64,000 bases of DNA from Bryobacterales bacterium (GTDB lineage Bacteria; Acidobacteriota; Terriglobia; Bryobacterales; Bryobacteraceae), in contig PLRS01000036.1 in NCBI GenBank assembly GCA_003164035.1, positions 1 through 64,000 on the forward strand, read 5' to 3'. The notes below the pieces were generated by a model. The model was not told the origin of the DNA. It was given only the letters and a program-made list of their open reading frames with translations, and did no database searches. The translations under genes and the position numbers were made by a program. Shown piece after piece: positions 33,195-40,621 of this stretch; the first letter of the stretch is position 1; each line of letters starts with the position of its first letter.

Positions 33195-34184
33195 ATGAAG
33201 AAAACGCTCGCTGCACTCGCTTCCGCAACGTTGATTGCGGCGCTTGCGGCATGCAGCAGTTCCCGGCACGAAGCGACGGAAAAATATTACCTGGTAGTCC
33301 TGAACTCCAAACTCGCCTACTGGCAGGCGGCCGGCGCCGGGCTCGACCGCGCGGCGCGCGGTTTAGGAGTGGCTTCCGAAACGGTTGGCCCCGACACCTA
33401 CGATGCCCAAGCCGAGGTGCAGGCGTTCCGTGACGCCGTGGCCAAGAAACCAGCCGGCATTCTGGTCTCCGCAGGCGATCCGACGCTTATGAAAGACCCC
33501 ATCGATGCCGCCATCGCGCAAGGCATCCCGGTGGTCACCATCGACGCGGACGTTCCCGGCAGCAAGCGTCTGACTTTTGTCGGCACCAATAACTATCAGG
33601 CCGGGCTGATGGGCGGCCGCACCCTGGCCGAGCGCTTGCACGGCAAGGGGGACGTGGTAGTGTACACCATGCCGGGCCAGAATAATCTCGACGAGCGGCT
33701 TCAGGGCTACAAGAACATCCTCGCCGAACACCCGCAGATCAAGATTGTCCGCGTCGTCGACGTGAAGGGCACGCCGTCCATTGCATTCGATACCACCGAA
33801 GAAATTCTCAAGGGCAAATCGGTGCCGGACGGTTTCGTTTGCCTCGAAGCCACCGCCTGTCAGGAGGTCGCCGACGTACTCGACCGGAACAAAGTGGACG
33901 GCAAGGTCATCGTCGCCATGGATTCCGACGCGAATACGCTCACCTGGATTCAGAAGGGGAAGATCGCCGCCACCATCGCCCAGAAACCCTACACCATGGC
34001 GCACTTCGGCGCTCTGATCCTGGACACCGTGCACCACTACAAGCTGCCGACTTTGGAGGGGAACTGGAGCGAAGACACGCGCTCCCCCGTGCCGGTGTTT
34101 GTCGACACCGGCGCCACCCTCATCGACAAGGGCAACGTGGATGCATTCCTGAAAGCGCAAACGCCCGCCCCCAGCGGGAACTAG
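33195..34184 (+). CDS. Periplasmic sugar-binding lipoprotein (RbsB-like, ABC type)
   Basis: 329 residues. Lipoprotein signal with lipobox LAACSSS, then a type-I periplasmic binding fold: YYLVVLNSKLAYWQAAGAGL at the first strand, the hinge region KKPAGILVSAGDPTLMKDPI, IPVVTIDADVPGSKRLTFVG, NNYQAGLMGGRTLAERL, and VIVAMDSDANTLTWIQKGKI. These are standard signs of ribose/galactose-type binding proteins of ABC importers. A perfect AAGGAGG sits 5 bp before the ATG. No permease or ATPase genes are nearby, so it either works with components encoded elsewhere or senses sugars for another system. Confidence 0.9.
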   Translation: MKKTLAALASATLIAALAACSSSRHEATEKYYLVVLNSKLAYWQAAGAGLDRAARGLGVASETVGPDTYDAQAEVQAFRDAVAKKPAGILVSAGDPTLMKDPIDAAIAQGIPVVTIDADVPGSKRLTFVGTNNYQAGLMGGRTLAERLHGKGDVVVYTMPGQNNLDERLQGYKNILAEHPQIKIVRVVDVKGTPSIAFDTTEEILKGKSVPDGFVCLEATACQEVADVLDRNKVDGKVIVAMDSDANTLTWIQKGKIAATIAQKPYTMAHFGALILDTVHHYKLPTLEGNWSEDTRSPVPVFVDTGATLIDKGNVDAFLKAQTPAPSGN

Positions 34185-34189
34185 CGGAG

Positions 34190-34301
34190 AAATCCAGCCG
34201 CCGATGAGCACCGATGAAGAAATCAAAGGATTTATCGGCGTTCACCCGCGTTCATCGGCGGCTGGAATTTGATTTTTCAAAGCCTGGAATTTGATTTTTC
34301 A
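34190..34301 (+). terminator. Long inverted repeat (likely terminator) followed by an 18-bp direct repeat
   Basis: AATCCAGCCGCCGATGA (34191-34207) pairs with TCATCGGCGGCTGGAATT (34252-34269) over about 17 bp, followed by TGATTTTTC, so it can terminate the sugar-binding gene that ends at 34184. The 18-mer CTGGAATTTGATTTTTCA is directly repeated (34262-34279, 34284-34301), overlapping the right arm. Confidence 0.6.
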
Positions 34302-34383
34302 CGACTCGTATCGAATCTTCGTGGAGTAGGCGTTTACGCCTGCGCTTTTTCGGTTGCGGTTGCCACAGTTGAACTCCACCTAG

Positions 34384-34415
34384 GTGGGACAGACGATCGC
34401 TTTTTGTCGTCTGTC
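34384..34415. repeat. ACAGACGATCG palindrome, short copy
   Basis: GTGGGACAGACGA and TCGTCTGTC form a hairpin with a T-rich loop. The same sequence forms the left part of the larger element at 45623-45730, and a relative lies at 57507-57536. It sits just downstream of the ThDP-enzyme gene, which runs toward it. Confidence 0.6.
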
Positions 34416-34455
34416 ATTGCCTCCGCATTAGCCGGTCGCCCGGCAACGACGGCCT

Positions 34456-36009
34456 TCACGCGGGGTCGAGCACGGCTTCGATCAGCCTGGGGCCCGGTTC
34501 CCGCATGGCCGCGGCGAATTCGCGGATGAATTCGTCCGCCGTGGCTGCCCGCGCCGCCTGGACTCCGAAACCTTCGGCCAGTTTGATCCAGTCCGGCTCC
34601 GGGTGAGTAAGGTCGATCATCTCATCGGCGCGCGGCCCCACCGCGCCGGCGCCGGTCCGCCGCATCTCGATATCGAGGATGCGGTAACGGCGGTTGGCCA
34701 GGATGACGACGGTGACGTCCAACCGCTCGCGGGCCATGGTCCAGAGCGATTGCAGGGTATACATGGCGCTGCCGTCGGCTTCGAGCGCCACCACTTTGCG
34801 GCCGGGGCAGGCCAGCGCGGCGCCCATGGCCACCGGCAATCCCTGGCCGATCGCGCCGCCCGTTACAGGGAGGTGGTCGTGCCTTCGCGCCCCGGCCAGG
34901 CTGGGCCAGATCGGCTCGCTCGAGGATACCGCCTCGTCGGAAACGATGGCTCCCTCCGGCAAGAGCGCGCCCACGGCGCTGCCGACGGTTGCCGCGCTGA
35001 GCGGCTCGCCGGTCGGTAGATTCGGTCGCGGTGGAAACGGCAGGGCAATTCCCAACGGCCCCGCACCCAGTTCGTCGGCCAGGCACTCGAGCGCGCCCGC
35101 GCCGTCCTGATCCTCGGATGCGAGCACATCGAAGGCGCAACCGTCCGGCGCCAGCGAGCTTCTCAGGCCGGGATAGCCGAAAAACGAGACCGGCGGACGC
35201 GCTTCCACCAGGACCAGCCGCTCGAATCCGGCCAGCAACTCCTGCGCCGGCTCGGGGAAATAGGGAATGCGCTCCACGGCGGGAATGTCACCCCCGCGGG
35301 CCATCCGGGCGGCGTACCGGTCGGCGAAGACTCTCACCCCGCAAGCGCCGCGCACGCGCTCGGCCGCGCGCAGCCCGCGGACGTCAAGCGCGGAACCGCT
35401 GAGCAGCAGTCCGGCGTTGCCCGAGCGTAGCGCCGCCGCGGCGTCGCGGACCCGTTCAGCAGCCGGCAGAGACGGCGAAAACCGGGGAGCGGGACAGCCC
35501 GGATCGCCGGCTTCGCTCCAGGAAAAATCGGCGGGCACGATCAGGCTGGCCACTATTCCCGGCGGTCCCAGGGCTGCCGCCACCGCGGCCGATGCCGCTT
35601 CCCCCATGGCGGCGGCGTGCTCCACCGTCCGCACCCAACCCGACACCGGGCGGGCGAAAGCGGCCGTATCGGCGGTCAGGGGAGCGTCGTAACGGAGGTG
35701 CTGGGTGGAATGCTCGCCCACGATGTTGACCACCGGAGAGCGCGCCTTGCGCGCATTGTGGAGGTTCGCCAGCGCATTCGCCAGGCCCGGTCCGAGGTGC
35801 AGCAAGTTCGCCGCCGGCTTTCCGGTCATGCGGGCATAACCGTCCGCCGCGCCGGAACAGACGCCCTCGAACAGCCCGAGAACGCCGCGCATACGCGGCA
35901 CGCGGTCGAGCGCCGCAACAAACTGCATTTCGGACGTCCCCGGATTCATCAGGCACAGATCCACCTGGTTGGTCAGCAAGGTTCTGAGGAGACACTCGGC
36001 GCCATTCAT
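34456..36009 (-). CDS. ThDP-dependent enzyme (acetolactate-synthase / benzoylformate-decarboxylase-like)
   Basis: 517 residues with the three-domain order of the family: N-terminal PYR domain with the catalytic Glu in LGLFEGVCSGAADGYARMTG, a central domain, and the C-terminal PP domain with the cofactor motif VALEADGSAMYTLQSLW ending in ANRRY (a GDG-N variant). NPGTSEMQFVAALD near the start and TGGAIGQGLPVAMGAALACP are also typical. The length is shorter than anabolic acetolactate synthases (about 560-590) and no FAD-site features are evident, so a decarboxylase or lyase role is as likely. No ilvN or other pathway gene is adjacent. Confidence 0.85.
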   Translation of the reverse strand: MNGAECLLRTLLTNQVDLCLMNPGTSEMQFVAALDRVPRMRGVLGLFEGVCSGAADGYARMTGKPAANLLHLGPGLANALANLHNARKARSPVVNIVGEHSTQHLRYDAPLTADTAAFARPVSGWVRTVEHAAAMGEAASAAVAAALGPPGIVASLIVPADFSWSEAGDPGCPAPRFSPSLPAAERVRDAAAALRSGNAGLLLSGSALDVRGLRAAERVRGACGVRVFADRYAARMARGGDIPAVERIPYFPEPAQELLAGFERLVLVEARPPVSFFGYPGLRSSLAPDGCAFDVLASEDQDGAGALECLADELGAGPLGIALPFPPRPNLPTGEPLSAATVGSAVGALLPEGAIVSDEAVSSSEPIWPSLAGARRHDHLPVTGGAIGQGLPVAMGAALACPGRKVVALEADGSAMYTLQSLWTMARERLDVTVVILANRRYRILDIEMRRTGAGAVGPRADEMIDLTHPEPDWIKLAEGFGVQAARAATADEFIREFAAAMREPGPRLIEAVLDPA

Positions 36010-36093
36010 GTCGGTTTCCTTTTATCTCAACACATCGCACCGGAGCCGGCGTTCTCCTCTCCCGGCAGGCTGGCGGTACTATTTTAGTGGGGT

Positions 36094-36309
36094 GTGGCCA
36101 TGTTGCAAGCGAACCAAGCCGAGGTTACCTGGGACTCTAAGAAGAAGCAGTGGCATGTGATGATTGACGTCGGCGCCGAGTCGATTAAGCGCTGGAGCGC
36201 CGCCAATGGGCGCGAAGCGGGCGACGACGTGCTACGGACAATGGCAGTCGAAACCGCCCGCGACGAAGGGTATGAACTGGAGGTGCAGCGGGTCTCGATT
36301 ATGCGGTAA
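36094..36309 (+). CDS. Small conserved-looking protein
   Basis: 71 residues, MAMLQANQAEVTWDSKKKQW, then HVMIDVGAESIKRWSAANG and a helical end (DDVLRTMAVETARDEGYELE). Codon use, the balanced charge, and strand-helix alternation look like a real small domain of the type often encoded near other acidobacterial genes. The start is GTG 36094 or ATG 36100. It is divergent from the ThDP enzyme gene, 84 bp away. The following gap to 36591 shows only a small hairpin GGCGCCGTCTGGCGCC. The function is unknown. Confidence 0.6.
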   Translation: MAMLQANQAEVTWDSKKKQWHVMIDVGAESIKRWSAANGREAGDDVLRTMAVETARDEGYELEVQRVSIMR

Positions 36310-36591
36310 GGCCAGGGATTGTGCGGATTTGTGCATCTCGGGCGCCGTCTGGCGCCGTCCGCGTGCTCCCGCCGGAACCCGGTCACGGCATTTTGTAAAA
36401 TGTTTCCCCTTATTGTGCAACCGGTTGGCCGCTCACGCTGCCGGGTGGCGTAGGGCCGGCATGTTACTGTTCGGTCGTGTGGGAGTCCACCACCACTTTC
36501 GGCTCGGGCCGTGTCATGGCGGTCCGCGGAGAAGGTGGTGCGGCGTACTGGCGGCGGCAATGGGGGTTGCCGCCGCCAGGAGTCGGGCACG

Positions 36592-36810
36592 CTACTTTTT
36601 CTTTTCCAGGTTCCATAGCTCCCGCGACAGCACGCGTCCGCAAAACGGGCAGTAGTGCAAACCCACGTACTGGTGCCGTTCCTCTCCGAAGACCAGGAAA
36701 TATTCGGTGTCAATATCGGTGATAATGGTGCCGCCCGAGAGCTGGTGAGGCTGGGCGCGCCGCGCGAGCTCGCGGTCCAGCAGACGTTCGAAGTTCGCGC
36801 AGCAGGTCAT
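36592..36810 (-). CDS. Small zinc-ribbon protein
   Basis: 72 residues: MTCCANFERLLDRELARRAQ, then IITDIDTEYFLVFGEERHQY, ending YCPFCGRVLSRELWNLEKKK. The two Cys pairs (CC at 3-4 and CPFC) can bind one zinc. It starts 8 bp after the stop of the AAA ATPase gene and is certainly in the same operon. It may be an accessory or adaptor for that ATPase. No enzyme motif; family not identified. Confidence 0.75.
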   Translation of the reverse strand: MTCCANFERLLDRELARRAQPHQLSGGTIITDIDTEYFLVFGEERHQYVGLHYCPFCGRVLSRELWNLEKKK

Positions 36811-36818
36811 CGCCTGGC

Positions 36819-37418
36819 CTATTGGATCGTACTGGCGCCGTGGATGCCCATGTCGGTCGATACCACGTTGCGGTTGATATGGCGATCCAGGTCGATCACG
36901 TAGGTATCCGCCGATTCGATCAGCACCGGCGAATGGGTGGCGCAGACGATGCGGAATTGTTTCCGGTCCACCAGCTCTTTGAGCATCTTGAGGACGCGGT
37001 GCTGGTTCGAGACCGAAAGAGCCATTTCCGGCTCGTCGAGCAGGAGGATGGTGCCGTCCGGCAGCTTGGGGAAGCTCTCTCGGAACAGCGACAGCATCAC
37101 CTGTCCGTGGCTCGCCATTTTCAGAAACTCCACCATGTCCGGCTGTTCGCGAAACGCATCGAGTTGCAACCGCGGGTTGTGCTGCTCGGCGTCGAACAGA
37201 TAGGCGCTTTCGACCACCACCTTGCCCGCATCCAGACGATACACATAGCCCTCCACCGTCTGCCCTTTGAGGGCGCAGAAAATGGAGGCCAGCAGGGTAG
37301 ACTTGCCCGACCCGTTTTCCCCGGTCAGCATGATGAGCGGATGCGAGAGATCCACAATCATGGGCATGTGAAAGTTGAGGACGGGGAAAATGGGGTGAGC
37401 CAGAATCTTCAGGTGCAT
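36819..37418 (-). CDS. Small AAA/ABC-type ATPase (COG3910-like)
   Basis: 199 residues forming a single SMC/ABC-like nucleotide-binding domain. Walker A LTGENGSGKSTLLASIFCAL, signature-like ALSVSNQHRVLKML region, Walker B DGTILLLDEPEMA, and H-loop IVCATHSPVLIESAD are complete. It has no membrane part. Proteins of this size and pattern are predicted ATPases whose partners vary; some belong to conflict systems. The open frame runs on to 38648 upstream, but that is antisense to the BNR gene; ATG 37418 lies right beside the palindromic promoter. It is followed by the zinc-ribbon gene. Confidence 0.88.
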   Translation of the reverse strand: MHLKILAHPIFPVLNFHMPMIVDLSHPLIMLTGENGSGKSTLLASIFCALKGQTVEGYVYRLDAGKVVVESAYLFDAEQHNPRLQLDAFREQPDMVEFLKMASHGQVMLSLFRESFPKLPDGTILLLDEPEMALSVSNQHRVLKMLKELVDRKQFRIVCATHSPVLIESADTYVIDLDRHINRNVVSTDMGIHGASTIQ

Positions 37419-37426
37419 CAGATGCC

Positions 37427-37472
37427 CAGTATATCGTGGCGGAGCTTGCTCCCGCCTCGCCACGATATACTG
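37427..37472. promoter_or_regulatory. Palindromic divergent promoter
   Basis: Arms CAGTATATCGTGGCG (37427-37441) and CGCCACGATATACTG (37458-37472) are a perfect 15-bp inverted repeat. Each arm contains TATACT facing outward: on the minus strand at 37433-37428 and on the plus strand at 37466-37471. The two ATGs (37418 minus, 37482 plus) are 9-10 bp beyond each box. So one symmetrical site may carry both -10 boxes and an operator, giving nearly leaderless transcripts. The loop has a further GGAGC/GCTCC hairpin. The possibility that it is only a hairpin repeat remains. Confidence 0.5.
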
Positions 37473-37481
37473 AGCGGGTAA

Positions 37482-40400
37482 ATGAACTCCTTTAAGCCTT
37501 ATCGACTGGCGTTTGCCGCGCTGGTCTTTTCCAGCGTCCTGTTCGGCCAACTGGACGAGAAGCTTCTGAAGGGAATGCAGTATCGGCTGATCGGGCCGTA
37601 TCGCGGCGGTCGCGTGCTGGCCGTGGCGGGAGTGGCCGGCGATCCCCAGACCTACTACTTCGGCGCGGCGGCGGGCGGGGTGTGGAAGAGCGTGGATGGT
37701 GGGGCGCACTGGAGTCCGGTGTTCGATGGACAGCCTGTATCGTCGATTGGGAGCATCGCGGTGGCGCCATCGGATGCGAACGTGGTGTACGCCGGCACGG
37801 GCGAAGGCTGCCTGCGCGGCGACATCTCTTATGGCGACGGCGTGTATCGATCCAACGACGGCGGCAAGACCTGGAAAAACATGGGCCTGGGCGACACGCG
37901 GCACATCCCCCAGGTGATCGTGGATCCGCACAATCCCGACATCGTCCTGGTGGCGGCCATGGGCCACGCCTTCGCGCCCAGCCCGGAGCGCGGGGTATTC
38001 CGTTCGACCGACGGCGGCCGCAACTGGGCCAAGGTCCTCTACGTCGACGACCGCACCGGCGCCACCGACCTGGCGTTCGATCCCGCCAATCCGCGCGTGA
38101 TTTTCGCCGCCATGTATCAATTCCAGCGCGAACCGTGGACCATGACTAGCGGCGGACCGGGCAGCGGTCTGTACCGCTCCACCGATGGCGGCGTCACCTG
38201 GAAGCGGCTCGCGGGGAACGGCCTGCCGGCGGGGGTGCTCGGGCGCATCGGCGTGTCGGTTTCGGGCGGGGATTCGAGCCGCGTCTACGCCCTGATTGAA
38301 GCCGAGAAAGGCGGGCTGTTCCGTTCCAGCGACGGCGGCGATAAATGGGAACTGGTCAACGAGGACGAGCGTTACCGCCAGCGCGCCTGGTATTTCAGCC
38401 ACGTCTTCGCCGATCCGAAGAACGCCGACACGGTCTACACCCTCAACACGGGAATGTTCCGTTCCACCGATGGCGGCAAGACGTTCACCCTGCTTTCGGC
38501 GCCGCACGGCGATCACCATGGGTTGTGGATCGATCCCGCCAACGCGCTGCGCATGATCAACGGCGACGATGGCGGCGCCACCATTTCCATCGACGGCGGC
38601 AAGAACTGGACCCCGCAGCTCAACCAGCCGACCGCCCAGTTCTACCACGTGGCCACAGACAATCGCTTCCCGTACTACGTTTTCGGCGCGCAGCAGGACA
38701 ACACTCCCGTGGCGACCGCCAGTTGGAGCGACAGCGGCCTGATCGGCCTGCGCAACTGGTATGAAGTGGCGGGTGCGGAGAGCGCCTTCATGGCGGCCGA
38801 TCCGCGCGACGGCAACATTGTGTATTCCGCCGGCCAGGGTGTGGCCCGTTTCGATAAGAAGAACGAACAGGGAACCGACATCTCGCCCTGGCCGCTCAAT
38901 TCATCCGGCCACGGAGGCGGCGATTTTCCGCACCGTTTCCAGTGGACCGAACCGATCCTGTTTTCTCCGCACGATCCGAACGTTCTCTACACCGCCGGCG
39001 AAGTGGTCTTCAAGACCACCAACCAGGGCAAGAGCTGGAGCGCGATCAGCCCCGACCTGACGCGCAACGACAAATCCAAACAGCAATCTTCGGGAGGGCC
39101 AATTACCAAGGACAACACCAGCGTCGAATACTATGACACCATCTTCGCGCTGGCCGAATCGCCGCTGGAAAAGGGGCTGCTGTGGGCGGGCAGCGACGAC
39201 GGCTTGATCCACATCACGCGCAACGGCGGCGGTTCCTGGCGGAACGTCACCCCGCGCGAGATGCCGGAGTGGAGCATGGTCAGCCTGATCGATCCCTCGC
39301 CGCACGACGCCGGAACCGCGTACGTGGCGGTAGATCGCCACAAGCTCGCCGATTTCGCGGCGTACATTTACAAGACCGCCGATTACGGCCAGAGTTGGAC
39401 GCGCATCTCGAACGGCATTCCGGCCGGCGATTACGTACACGCCGTGCGGGAAGATCCCAAACGCAGAGGGCTCTTGTATGCCGGGACCGAGATGGGCGTT
39501 TGGGTCTCCTTCGACGACGGCGCTCACTGGCAGCGGCTGAAGCTCAACCTGCCCAGCGCTCCGGTACACGACCTGGTGGTGAAGGACGACGACCTGGTGG
39601 TCGCCACCCACGGGCGGGCTTTCTGGATTTTGGACGACATCACGCCGCTGCGCAAGCTGGTGCCGGGCGATGCCGAAACCGATGCGAAGCTGGTTCCCCC
39701 GCGCGCGGCTTATCGCCTGCGCTTCCCCGATTCCGTGGATCGGCGCCAGCCCGCCGGCGAGAACCCTCCGCCGGGAGCGATCGTCTATTACTATCTGAAA
39801 GCGAAGCTCACCGAGGAAGTGAAGCTCGAAATACTCGACAGAGAAGGCAACTTAGTCAAGAGTTACTCCAGTATCAAGAAGACTGAAATCGCCGGTCCGG
39901 CCGAATGGCCCGACGTACAGCATCCGAGCGAGGTGTTGCCGGCCGAAGAAGGGCTGAACCGGTTCTATTGGAACCTGCGGTACGAAGGTCCTATCACGGT
40001 GCCCGGAGCTTTCTACGAAGCCGACATTCCGCCCAAGGGGCCCATGGCGCTGCCGGGAAATTACCAGGTGCGGCTCACCGTCGCCGGCAAGAGCCAGACG
40101 GCGCCGCTGGAGCTTCGCCTGGACCCGCGCATTCACGCGACGCCCGAGGAATTGCAAAAGCAGTTCGACCTGGAGCGCGACCTGTCCCGCCGGCTGACTT
40201 CCCTGCACCGCGCCGTGAACGAGATCCGCGATTTGCGCGCCCAGTTGAACGCGCTCGGCGCGCGCTACCGGAATGCCGCGGCCTGGCAACCCCTGAAGCC
40301 GCTGGCGGCGGAGCTGCTGAAGAAGATCGGCGAGGTGGAAGAAAACGTCATTCAGACCCACATGAAAAGCACTGAAGGCGACCTGCGCTATCCCACCATG

Positions 40401-40613
40401 ATCGACGAGCAGCTTATCTCCTTGAGCTGGAGCGTCGATGCCACCGACGCCGCGCCCACCGATGGCCAGCAGCAGCTCTTCGCCGAGCTGAGCGGCAAGC
40501 TGCAGGAGCAGTTGAACCAGTGGGATAAGATTCTGAGCGTGGAGGTGACCGGTTTCACCCGCACCGCGGAGAGACAGAGAATCCCGGTGGTGGAAGTGAG
40601 TAACCAGAAGTAA
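37482..40613 (+). CDS. Giant secreted BNR/VPS10 (sortilin-like) propeller protein 2
   Basis: 1043 residues with a signal peptide (YRLAFAALVFSSVLFG). The propeller of Asp-box repeats spans about 20-730 (WKSVDGGAHW, YRSNDGGKTW, FRSTDGGRNW, YRSTDGGVTW, FRSTDGGKTF, KTADYGQSW). It continues into an Ig-like region (PRAAYRLRFPDSVDRRQPAG) and a helical end (EELQKQFDLERDLSRRLTSL). It is a paralogue of the 23956-27183 protein, with the same order throughout. The catalytic role is not shown. The start ATG is next to the palindromic promoter. The GT-C gene begins 8 bp after its stop, so they are cotranscribed. Confidence 0.88.
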   Translation: MNSFKPYRLAFAALVFSSVLFGQLDEKLLKGMQYRLIGPYRGGRVLAVAGVAGDPQTYYFGAAAGGVWKSVDGGAHWSPVFDGQPVSSIGSIAVAPSDANVVYAGTGEGCLRGDISYGDGVYRSNDGGKTWKNMGLGDTRHIPQVIVDPHNPDIVLVAAMGHAFAPSPERGVFRSTDGGRNWAKVLYVDDRTGATDLAFDPANPRVIFAAMYQFQREPWTMTSGGPGSGLYRSTDGGVTWKRLAGNGLPAGVLGRIGVSVSGGDSSRVYALIEAEKGGLFRSSDGGDKWELVNEDERYRQRAWYFSHVFADPKNADTVYTLNTGMFRSTDGGKTFTLLSAPHGDHHGLWIDPANALRMINGDDGGATISIDGGKNWTPQLNQPTAQFYHVATDNRFPYYVFGAQQDNTPVATASWSDSGLIGLRNWYEVAGAESAFMAADPRDGNIVYSAGQGVARFDKKNEQGTDISPWPLNSSGHGGGDFPHRFQWTEPILFSPHDPNVLYTAGEVVFKTTNQGKSWSAISPDLTRNDKSKQQSSGGPITKDNTSVEYYDTIFALAESPLEKGLLWAGSDDGLIHITRNGGGSWRNVTPREMPEWSMVSLIDPSPHDAGTAYVAVDRHKLADFAAYIYKTADYGQSWTRISNGIPAGDYVHAVREDPKRRGLLYAGTEMGVWVSFDDGAHWQRLKLNLPSAPVHDLVVKDDDLVVATHGRAFWILDDITPLRKLVPGDAETDAKLVPPRAAYRLRFPDSVDRRQPAGENPPPGAIVYYYLKAKLTEEVKLEILDREGNLVKSYSSIKKTEIAGPAEWPDVQHPSEVLPAEEGLNRFYWNLRYEGPITVPGAFYEADIPPKGPMALPGNYQVRLTVAGKSQTAPLELRLDPRIHATPEELQKQFDLERDLSRRLTSLHRAVNEIRDLRAQLNALGARYRNAAAWQPLKPLAAELLKKIGEVEENVIQTHMKSTEGDLRYPTMIDEQLISLSWSVDATDAAPTDGQQQLFAELSGKLQEQLNQWDKILSVEVTGFTRTAERQRIPVVEVSNQK

Positions 40614-40621
40614 CCCGGCTG

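Noticed and set aside
37419-38648. N-terminal 410-residue extension of the AAA ATPase
   Set aside because: It is antisense to the Asp-box repeats of the BNR gene; the ATPase domain is complete from ATG 37418.
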